A stretch of 64,000 nt of DNA from Bacteriovorax sp. MedPE-SWde (GTDB lineage Bacteria > Bdellovibrionota > Bacteriovoracia > Bacteriovoracales > Bacteriovoracaceae), in contig MPCU01000009.1 in assembly GCA_001874305.1 (NCBI GenBank), positions 62,001 to 126,000 on the forward strand, given 5' to 3'. Of the stretch, positions 41,235 to 49,132 are shown piece by piece; position 1 is the stretch's first letter, and each line of letters begins with the position of its first letter. A model generated the notes under the pieces. The model saw only the letters and a list, made by a program, of their open reading frames with translations. It was not told where the DNA came from and made no database searches. The position numbers were made by a program, and so were the translations under genes.

Positions 41235-41241
41235 TAGAGCT
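41217..41241 (+). terminator. perfect 10-bp hairpin spanning the stop codon (terminator or processing hairpin)
   Basis: AGCTCTACTA-CTCGA-TAGTAGAGCT; TAG stop lies inside the stem; no U-tract. Confidence 0.4.
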
Positions 41242-41404
41242 CAACACCTCCTTAAACGACTATTAATTAGGCTATATTCATGAAGCTGTTTATTATTTAG
41301 TCGCCACACCATTGTAAGTCCTTAAAATTTATACCCCCTCTTATGGCACATATCTTGCTTTAAGTAATATACATAAAATATTATCAGCTCCAGAGGGGGG
41401 GAAG

Positions 41405-43471
41405 ATGAATAAGGTCATTTCGAGATCTTTATTGATTTTAGTTTTACTTTCAGCGACAAGCTTTGCAAAAGGCCTTGTTAAACTAGATCAGAAATCTGTT
41501 CCTCAAAATTCTCTCGCAGAAGTTCAAAGCTTCGTTGATGAGGTAAACGAACTTATCCCAACAGAAATTACAAGTCGATTTAAGTATCAAGTTAAGTTGG
41601 TATTCAAAAAATATAAAGACAATAAGGGGTTTTCAGAGCTTCCTGATAATAGATGTAATTCAAATGTAAAATTAAAGTATGCTCACGTTAGTGCTTTCAA
41701 TAAGAAGAAAATCTATATAACACCTTTGTTTATTAATGAGATTGTAAAAGGTGAGTCTGGAAGTAAACAGTTTCCTTGTGGTCACAAGAACTATTATAAG
41801 AAGGCGATTGCTACTGTTCTTCATGAAGTAGGTCACCTGTATGACTTTAAAAGAATAAGATCAAAGCAGCATGATAAGAATGTTAAAAACTGTCTCGATA
41901 GAAATGGAGATAGTCATAATAAATCTTTTAGAAATACACCAAAGTGTAGAAGAGTTGAAAGAGAAGATAGAAATAAGAAAACTATAAGTGGACTACAGTC
42001 TTTTTATAAACTTAGTAACTGGGATCGTGGTTTTTTTACGAAAAGTGCTAAGAACTTATCAAGAAAGAGAACACCAGATGCTTATGAGTATAAGAACTTA
42101 GAAGAGCACTATGCAGTTAACTTAGAATATTTCTTATTAGACCCAGAGTATAAATGTAGAAGACCTTCATATTACAAATACTATAATAAGAAATTTAATC
42201 ATGTTCCATTTCCTGGACATGAGTGCAAAATCTATACGGAAGTAATCCTTGATGACAAAAATGTTATTAGAGATATAAATCCTGAAAGAGTATACAGAGT
42301 AGATTATCTCTTAGCTTCTAAGGGCGCAGGATTAATGTCTGGATTTGGACATTCAATGTACAGAATTGTTCTTTGTGCACCTCATAGAAAAGTAGTAGAT
42401 GAGAAATGTCTTAGAGATAAACTACACCATGTTGTTCTTAGCTATAGAGCAAATGTAACAGATATTAAAATTGATTCGATCAAAGGTTTACTTGGTGGAT
42501 ATGATTCAGTTCTCTTTATGCTTTCGTTTCCTAATGTAATTGAAGAGTACAACTTAGGCGAGCTTAGAGACTTAATCAGTCAGCCAATCGATTTTACAGT
42601 AGAGCAGAAGAAAGACTTCATTCACAAAGTACTTGAAGTTTATTGGGAGTACGAAGGTGATTATAAGTTCATTACGAATAATTGTGCTTCGGAATCACAT
42701 GACTTACTTCAGTCAGCATTAAACGAACACGAAATAATTAATAATAGCGTTTTAAAACCATACTCTGTCTATGATGAGATTGTTGAAAACAAGTTATCGA
42801 AAGAGAGTTACTTCAAAGATATGAAAGAAGCAGTGGCCAAAGGGCGATTCTTCTCAAGTGATAAAGAGAGACTAAGGCAGGCAAAGCTAAACCTCTTTGG
42901 AGAAGAAGAATCTGACTATAAGAAAGTTAGAAAAAACTTTGGGCCTCAAAAACGTAGATTGAGACGATTTAAAAAGAAGCTAAGAGATATTAAAGAGATT
43001 TATGAAAATTTTGATGTATCGAGATTATCAAATAAGTTTGATGAACTACAAGATGCACAGAGAAACTTAGAAACAAAAAGAAATATGAATGACTTAGCGA
43101 TTATGACGAGGGCCATTCTACAAATTAGACAATTTAAGATCGACGAAGAAGTTGGATCTTACTTAGAAGAAAATATTGAATCTGAATCAGAGATTGGGTT
43201 AAGAATCAAAAAGTGGAATGACATGAGAGCATCATCAAGAGTTAAACCATTTGATGGCGGTTATGGAATCCCTGCAACGCTTACTAATAATGACCTCGAT
43301 AAGCACAACAGTCACTTCGAGGTACTTAAAGACATCGAATTAGAGTTAATTACGGATGTTAAGAGTAAGTTTAGAAACGATGTAGATGACTTATTAGAAT
43401 TAAATAACTTACTAAAAGAAATAAGAAAACAAGCAAGAATAATATCAATAGACACTTACTTTACTAAATAG
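41405..43471 (+). CDS. secreted HExxH metalloprotease-like protein with DUF4105/Lnb-like region
   Basis: Signal peptide; 'IATVLHEVGHLYDF' and 'NLEEHYAVNLEYFLLDPEYKCRRP'; C-terminal 'GHSMYRIVLCAP...FITNNCASESHDLL'. Confidence 0.65.
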   Translation: MNKVISRSLLILVLLSATSFAKGLVKLDQKSVPQNSLAEVQSFVDEVNELIPTEITSRFKYQVKLVFKKYKDNKGFSELPDNRCNSNVKLKYAHVSAFNKKKIYITPLFINEIVKGESGSKQFPCGHKNYYKKAIATVLHEVGHLYDFKRIRSKQHDKNVKNCLDRNGDSHNKSFRNTPKCRRVEREDRNKKTISGLQSFYKLSNWDRGFFTKSAKNLSRKRTPDAYEYKNLEEHYAVNLEYFLLDPEYKCRRPSYYKYYNKKFNHVPFPGHECKIYTEVILDDKNVIRDINPERVYRVDYLLASKGAGLMSGFGHSMYRIVLCAPHRKVVDEKCLRDKLHHVVLSYRANVTDIKIDSIKGLLGGYDSVLFMLSFPNVIEEYNLGELRDLISQPIDFTVEQKKDFIHKVLEVYWEYEGDYKFITNNCASESHDLLQSALNEHEIINNSVLKPYSVYDEIVENKLSKESYFKDMKEAVAKGRFFSSDKERLRQAKLNLFGEEESDYKKVRKNFGPQKRRLRRFKKKLRDIKEIYENFDVSRLSNKFDELQDAQRNLETKRNMNDLAIMTRAILQIRQFKIDEEVGSYLEENIESESEIGLRIKKWNDMRASSRVKPFDGGYGIPATLTNNDLDKHNSHFEVLKDIELELITDVKSKFRNDVDDLLELNNLLKEIRKQARIISIDTYFTK

Positions 43472-43480
43472 GAGAAAAGA

Positions 43481-44353
43481 ATGAACAAACTTACTAAAGC
43501 AGCACTAATCGGACTACTCGCACTTAACACTATGTCAGCGGACCTAAGAGACGCAAGTCTAAAGGGAACATCGGACACTGTTAACTTTACGCTAGATAAA
43601 GCAAATAGCTCTTTTAAGGCAACTGTAGATGCAGCAGAAGTATCAGCAGAAAAACTAAAGGCCTTCTTCTCTAAAAACTTTGCTTCTTCAATTGAAGCAT
43701 CAGGAAAGATTGGAGAGATGGTTGTAAAGGTTTCAGAAATTTCTGAGCCAGTAATCGAATTAACACAAGATGGACTAGTAATGTCATTTGAGGCATCAAA
43801 GTCTACAGCAGAAAAACTATATATCGTACTTGAGCCATCTTCGGATGTGTCATCAGAAGTTCTTGGAGAACTTCTAAAGCATGCTTCAAAAGGAAGTGAA
43901 TCAACATCAGACCTAATCTCTGAAATCGTTGATATCCTATCTAAAACTTTTGAAAAGCCACTTGAACTTACAGAGATGACTGTAGAGAAACTTCTTGAAG
44001 TAATAACTAAAGGAAGTGAAGCTTCAACTGAGGTAACAGAAAGTATTCTAGGTGAAGAAAACCTTGATAACGCATTTGAGTTAACAGGAAAGGGAATTTC
44101 AGTAACATCTCAAGGTATCTCAGCAGCACTATACTTCGTAACAAAAACAGTATCAGGAATCTCAAGAATCTTTGATGTATATAGAGAAGAAGTAGAGCAA
44201 GCAGTAGAGAGACAAGACGAAGATATGCTTGCAGGAATAAGAGACATGATTAGAGCAGAGATTGAAAAAGAAGTTAAGGGTGGAGAAACTCTTAATAAGG
44301 TAATCTCAGACGACGCACTAAACGTTTATATTGAAACTCAATTAGCAATGTAA
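43481..44353 (+). CDS. hypothetical Ser/Glu-rich helical secreted protein
   Basis: Signal-like N-terminus; recurring 'SE.STE...LSEI..I..' helical segments; 9 nt downstream of the previous gene. Confidence 0.6.
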   Translation: MNKLTKAALIGLLALNTMSADLRDASLKGTSDTVNFTLDKANSSFKATVDAAEVSAEKLKAFFSKNFASSIEASGKIGEMVVKVSEISEPVIELTQDGLVMSFEASKSTAEKLYIVLEPSSDVSSEVLGELLKHASKGSESTSDLISEIVDILSKTFEKPLELTEMTVEKLLEVITKGSEASTEVTESILGEENLDNAFELTGKGISVTSQGISAALYFVTKTVSGISRIFDVYREEVEQAVERQDEDMLAGIRDMIRAEIEKEVKGGETLNKVISDDALNVYIETQLAM

Positions 44354-44362
44354 TTCATAATT

Positions 44363-44385
44363 CTCCTCCGCTTTCTGCGGGGGAG
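44363..44385. terminator. hairpin between convergent genes
   Basis: CTCCTCCGC-TTTCT-GCGGGGGAG; weak tails on both strands. Confidence 0.5.
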
Positions 44386-44394
44386 ATACTTCAT

Positions 44395-44769
44395 TTACTT
44401 GATACCTCTTTTTTCAAGTTCTAGTTTGAGATACTTTACTTCTAACTCTTGAAACCTTTTTAAAATATCCTTGATCACTGCTTGAAGCCACTTCGGTTGT
44501 TCATCTGAATTTGCTAAGAATGATGCATCGATTATCATGCACTTCGTATTTGTTATGGCCCTGGCCGATGCTGTTCTCCTGTGATTACCTAATAATGCAA
44601 GAGTTCCAAGGACTTCGCCCTTGCCAATTCTATTTAAGACAATCTCTTCGCAGTTTCTCTCTTTATAGACTTCGATTTTACCGCTTTCTACAAAGTAGAG
44701 AACTTCACTTTCATGTCCCTCGTCAAATAGGATCTCTCCAGCTTTAAAATACTTGTACGCTTTACTCAT
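44395..44769 (-). CDS. single-domain cyclic nucleotide-binding-like protein
   Basis: 'YFKAGEILFDEGHESEVLYFVESGKIEVYKE...IGKGEVLGTLALLGNHRRTASARA' resembles a CNB fold with PBC; no HTH. Confidence 0.85.
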   Translation of the reverse strand: MSKAYKYFKAGEILFDEGHESEVLYFVESGKIEVYKERNCEEIVLNRIGKGEVLGTLALLGNHRRTASARAITNTKCMIIDASFLANSDEQPKWLQAVIKDILKRFQELEVKYLKLELEKRGIK

Positions 44770-44850
44770 CTTTTTTTTTCCCGTGTAAAATAAAACACAT
44801 TTGATTTATATTTAAATAATATAACTTTAAACAATAAAAGAGGAATAAAA

Positions 44851-45771
44851 ATGAATGAGGTAAAATTTGATAGTATTGACGGTGATATTGCCGATCTTGT
44901 TTCAAAGTACTCTTTCTCGAGTGAGAATAATGAAATAATTATGAAGAACTCATCTTTTTTTCTCGAAACATTAGATGAGTCAATTGAGATTTTTTATACG
45001 TGGATGAAAGAGCAAAGCAATACTTTTGATGAATATTTTGCAGATGCTAAATTAATGATAACAGTAAAGAAGCTTCAAAAGTCATATTGGGAAACTTTCT
45101 TTTCTCAAGAGATTAATCAGGAATATATTGACTCTAGAAAGAAGGTAGGACAAGTTCACGCTCAGATAAACCTACCTCTTGAAATCTACTGTGCAGCAAT
45201 GAACAAATTTCAAATTATTTGGGATAATATTATTTCGAGTAAGAACTTTTCAAATGAAGTCGAACTTATTAAATGTATTCACAGAAAAATGAATATTGAT
45301 AGTTCTATCGTTTCTGCTACTTACAATATGTTAACAAATAAGAGAATTGCAGATCAAAATAGGGCCCTTCTCGAAATGTCTACTCCAGTAACTCTAATCT
45401 GGGACAGGATTTTACTCTTACCTATTGTTGGAATCCTTGATTCTAAGAGAACTCTGGATATGATGGATTCAATACTAAAAGAGATCTCACGTTCTCAAGC
45501 TGTTGTTGCCCTTATCGATATTAGTGGTGTAGCCGTTGTTGATACAGCAGTTGCTAATCATCTAATTAAAGTTACCAAGGCCACTAAGCTTATGGGTTGT
45601 GAAACGATAATCTCCGGTGTGTCCCCAGTCATTGCCCATACTATTGTTGACCTAGGAATTAGAATCGGCGAAATCAAAACAACTGCGGCCCTTAAAGATG
45701 CTCTTAGTATTGCGCTAAAGAAAGTGGAAGAATTGAAAATAGAGAATACGAATAAACATGCACAACTATAA
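44851..45771 (+). CDS. rsbR: stressosome scaffold/sensor RsbR: globin-like N-terminus plus STAS domain
   Basis: 'FYTWMKEQ...LQKSYWETFFSQEINQEYIDSRKKVGQVHAQINLPLEIYCAAMNKF' globin-coupled-sensor-like; STAS 'ALIDISGVAVVDTAVANHLIKVTKATKLMGCETIISGVSPVIAHTIVDLGI'. Confidence 0.9.
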   Translation: MNEVKFDSIDGDIADLVSKYSFSSENNEIIMKNSSFFLETLDESIEIFYTWMKEQSNTFDEYFADAKLMITVKKLQKSYWETFFSQEINQEYIDSRKKVGQVHAQINLPLEIYCAAMNKFQIIWDNIISSKNFSNEVELIKCIHRKMNIDSSIVSATYNMLTNKRIADQNRALLEMSTPVTLIWDRILLLPIVGILDSKRTLDMMDSILKEISRSQAVVALIDISGVAVVDTAVANHLIKVTKATKLMGCETIISGVSPVIAHTIVDLGIRIGEIKTTAALKDALSIALKKVEELKIENTNKHAQL

Positions 45772-46129
45772 TGCTAAAAATTTTAGACTGAATATTCACA
45801 TTAATAGCGATATCTTAACTGCTACTATGCAAGGAAGTGGAACTAGTAGAGAGCTTGAAGATGGTCGATACTTTATTTTAAATAACGTGCAAGAAAATAG
45901 TTTAAAAGGCGTCGTCCTTGATTTATCTGGTATGAATCTCATCGATAGTACCGAGTTTAGAGAAATCCAAGATACGATAAAGATGATTGAAATTCTCGGA
46001 GTAAAGGTCGTACTGATCGGATTAAATCAAGGAGTCATATCACATTTAGTAAATATGAATATCGAACTTGATGGAATGAGAACTACATGTAGCATGTCTA
46101 GTGCTATAGAGATTTTAAATAGGATATGA
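45758..46129 (+). CDS. rsbS: stressosome STAS protein RsbS
   Basis: 'GVVLDLSGMNLIDSTEFREIQDTIKMIEILGVKVVLIGLNQGVISHLV'; Ser in 'IDS' matches the RsbS phosphosite context. Confidence 0.85.
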   Translation: MHNYNAKNFRLNIHINSDILTATMQGSGTSRELEDGRYFILNNVQENSLKGVVLDLSGMNLIDSTEFREIQDTIKMIEILGVKVVLIGLNQGVISHLVNMNIELDGMRTTCSMSSAIEILNRI

Positions 46130-46521
46130 ATATTTTTAAAAATTACATAAAAGATCAAACAGATATAGCACAACTGATACTACTTGCGAGTGACTATCTA
46201 GTAGAAACGGGATTTTCACAAAGAGATTGTGAGGTTATGAAAACAGTTATCTCTGAGCTTGCTTACAATATAGTAAAATACGCTGGAAAGGGAGTTCTTA
46301 CGATACAAAGAATCAGTAAAGGACAAAATAAAGGTGTCGAAATAAAGGCAAGTGATAACGGCCCCGGAATAGAAGATGTTGATGAGGCCATGACTGATCA
46401 TAAGAGTTCTGGAGATACTTTAGGACTTGGGTTACCAAGTGTGAAGAGAATGATGGACGAGTTTGAAATATCATCAAATCCTGAAGATGGAACGACTATC
46501 TTAACAAGGAAATGGTTGTAA
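46126..46521 (+). CDS. rsbT: stressosome switch kinase RsbT
   Basis: GHKL motifs 'ISELAYNIVKYA', 'DNGPGI', 'DTLGLGLPSVKRMMDEFEI'; ATGA overlap with rsbS. Confidence 0.9.
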   Translation: MNIFKNYIKDQTDIAQLILLASDYLVETGFSQRDCEVMKTVISELAYNIVKYAGKGVLTIQRISKGQNKGVEIKASDNGPGIEDVDEAMTDHKSSGDTLGLGLPSVKRMMDEFEISSNPEDGTTILTRKWL

Positions 46522-47103
46522 ATGAATTTCTCCGTCGGTGAATATATACGTCCATGTAAAGATGAAAAGGTTAGTGGTGATATTATTATCGTTAAAGAGC
46601 TTGAGGACTCTTTGCAAGTTTCTATGGTTGATGTCCTTGGTCATGGAGATGATGCCCATGCCGTCGCAAAAAAGATTGAGCGGTTTCTAATGAGTACTGA
46701 GGCATTAAGTCCTTCTTCTATACTTAAGGCACTAAATAAAGATATTCAGTCTACGAGAGGTGCTGCCGTTGGTATATGTAATATTCATAGAGAGTCTGGA
46801 GCTATAACATATTCAGGAATAGGCAATACGGGAATACGTATTCGTAGTAGTAAAGTCTTCGGAGGGTTTTCTAAAGAGGGAGTTGTAGGTCAATATACAA
46901 GGTCCATAGAGGACATAGAAGGTAGCATAAATAATGGGGACATTATAATTATGTACTCTGATGGACTTACTTCTCGCTTCAACTTTCCACAAATAAGTAA
47001 TGAAACAAATGAAAGCTTATCAGTTATTGCACGTGACTTTGTCTATGAATATGGAAAAGAGTTTGATGACTCCTCCTGCGTAATAATAGAGTGTAGAAAA
47101 TGA
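46522..47103 (+). CDS. rsbX: PP2C/SpoIIE-type phosphatase, RsbX-like
   Basis: 'MVDVLGHGDDAHAVA', 'GNTG', 'IIMYSDGLTSRF'; immediately after rsbT. Confidence 0.85.
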   Translation: MNFSVGEYIRPCKDEKVSGDIIIVKELEDSLQVSMVDVLGHGDDAHAVAKKIERFLMSTEALSPSSILKALNKDIQSTRGAAVGICNIHRESGAITYSGIGNTGIRIRSSKVFGGFSKEGVVGQYTRSIEDIEGSINNGDIIIMYSDGLTSRFNFPQISNETNESLSVIARDFVYEYGKEFDDSSCVIIECRK

Positions 47104-48434
47104 TCGAATTAGGGGCAGTTCTTGTTAAAAATAGTTACTCCATCGCAAAGTTTCGTGAAAAAGTATATCACTTATCTCGTAAATTAAATTTCTCAGATGT
47201 TGCTAGCGCTCGTTTTGGAGCAATATTCTCAGAGTTATGTAGATTGTTAAGTACCAATAGTAATGGGTTATTCGTTGAGATTTTTCTATCTAAGAAAGTT
47301 GAAGGTATTACAATTGTATATAAGTTACACTCTACGGATGTTTCTCAAGACATATTAATCGATTCTCTCGACTACTTTTCTTCAAGTCGAATAATAAATG
47401 GTGAATTAATAACTCTTGAATTAGAGATTGATTACAATAGTTTGAATTTGAGTTCTTCTTTAATTATAGAATTGACAGAAATTATTTTGAAAAAGAATAG
47501 AGAAGAGTTAATAGGCGAAGTTCAAGAGAAAAATGAAGAACTTACTCTTATCAATAAATCCCTTGAAAAGTTTGTTCCAGCTGACTTTCTAAAGTTTTTA
47601 GGAAAGGGAAGTATTAGTGACTTTAAACTAGGTGACGCTCTTGAAACTGACTTTACAATTTTGTTTACTGATATGCGCTCTTTTAGTTCTATCTCTGAAA
47701 ACATGACTCCAAACGAACTTCTTGAGTTCATGAATAAGTATCTTGACGTAGTTGTTCCTATAATAAGTGAAAATAATGGTTTTATTATTACTTATATCGG
47801 AGATGCAATTATGTGTGCTTTCCCTGGTGGAAGTGTCGATGCCGCTAATTGTTCTATTGAGATGATCAAAAAGGTTAATGAATATAACCTATCACTAGTT
47901 AAAACACTCGGACGAAAGGTTAGAATTGGAGTCGGAATAAATAAAGGAAAAACAGTAATTGGAATTCTTGGAAATGAACTAAGAATGGAGCCTGCTATTA
48001 TGTCTGACGTTGTAAATCTAAGTGCAAGGCTTGAGGCCTTAACAAAAGGTTATGATGCCGACATTATAATTAGCGATAGTGTCTATAAAGATTTAAAGGG
48101 GCATGAGTTACTATCTCAAATTAGGCAAATCGATTGTGTACAAGTCGTCGGTCGTGTAACCCCTGAAAAAATTTATGAAGTTGTAATTAGTAATAGTGAT
48201 ACAAAGATTGTTAATAAAAGAAATTATGAAAATGCTCTAAATCTCTATTTCGATAAGAAAATTATAGAAAGCTATAAAGCCTTGGCGGAACTTGAGCCAG
48301 GTGAAGATAAGGCCGTTGAAATCTTATCGAAGCGCTGTAAAGAAGTTGTCGTTTTTGATGAAAATGGCTTTCCCGTAGGTGAAGATATTCCAAATGGATG
48401 GACACCAATCAACTCTATTAAAACTAAGCTTTGA
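47100..48434 (+). CDS. class III nucleotidyl cyclase with N-terminal GHKL-remnant-like domain
   Basis: 'KFVPADFLKFLGKGSISDFKLGDALETDFTILFTDMRSFSSISENMTPNELLEFMNKYL', 'YIGDAIMCAFPGG', 'SDVVNLSARLEALTKGY'; ATGA overlap with rsbX. Confidence 0.9.
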   Translation: MIELGAVLVKNSYSIAKFREKVYHLSRKLNFSDVASARFGAIFSELCRLLSTNSNGLFVEIFLSKKVEGITIVYKLHSTDVSQDILIDSLDYFSSSRIINGELITLELEIDYNSLNLSSSLIIELTEIILKKNREELIGEVQEKNEELTLINKSLEKFVPADFLKFLGKGSISDFKLGDALETDFTILFTDMRSFSSISENMTPNELLEFMNKYLDVVVPIISENNGFIITYIGDAIMCAFPGGSVDAANCSIEMIKKVNEYNLSLVKTLGRKVRIGVGINKGKTVIGILGNELRMEPAIMSDVVNLSARLEALTKGYDADIIISDSVYKDLKGHELLSQIRQIDCVQVVGRVTPEKIYEVVISNSDTKIVNKRNYENALNLYFDKKIIESYKALAELEPGEDKAVEILSKRCKEVVVFDENGFPVGEDIPNGWTPINSIKTKL

Positions 48435-48470
48435 GGTATATGTGCTGGATGAAAACCAAATTACAAACAG

Positions 48471-48491
48471 ATACTAGTTTTTAGTATTTTT
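48471..48491 (+). terminator. weak AU-rich terminator after the stressosome operon
   Basis: ATACTA-GTTTT-TAGTAT followed by TTTT. Confidence 0.4.
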
Positions 48492-48517
48492 AAGTGTTTG
48501 AATTTAATTGAGGAAAA

Positions 48518-48593
<76 letters not shown>

Positions 48594-48764
48594 ATAAGGT
48601 TTTGAAATTAGATGTTTCAAAGTGTTAAGAATATAAAGCTTCCTATCCCGAATGTCAAAATATTAATCATAAAGTTTACTCGGACATAAATACCTAAAAT
48701 AACTCTTAGAAATGGCGATAAGTAGTAAAAGATGATTGGTGGGGACCAATTCTAATTAAAATTT

Positions 48765-49085
48765 GTGGAGAATAATATGGGATTTGGAAAAAAGAATAAG
48801 GTAATGATTGAAATTGATGCAACTGAAATGAGTGATTCTCAAATTAGAATGCTGAAGACAATTAATACAATGCTAACGAATGTTCTAACAACTGAAGAAG
48901 AAGGTGAATTCTTTGACGGTAGTGCTGAGGCATTGAGAATGTGTGCATCCCTTATTAAGCAGGCCCATTTTGCAAATGATCTTCAATTTGATGGCATCCC
49001 ATATGCTGATCAGGCTTTAGAGTACTCTATGGATGTTTTATCTGAGCACATGATAAATTCTAAAGTTGTTCAATACGATAACTAA
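48765..49085 (+). CDS. hypothetical protein
   Basis: ORF with SD 'GTGGAG'; ATG near 48778 is the likely start. Confidence 0.6.
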   Translation: MENNMGFGKKNKVMIEIDATEMSDSQIRMLKTINTMLTNVLTTEEEGEFFDGSAEALRMCASLIKQAHFANDLQFDGIPYADQALEYSMDVLSEHMINSKVVQYDN

Positions 49086-49108
49086 GAAATAAAAAATATA
49101 AAGTTGAA

Positions 49109-49132
49109 AGAGGAGCCGTAGAGCTCCTTTTT
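49109..49132. terminator. terminator hairpin between convergent genes
   Basis: GGAGC-CGTAGA-GCTCC followed by TTTTTTT on the plus strand. Confidence 0.75.
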
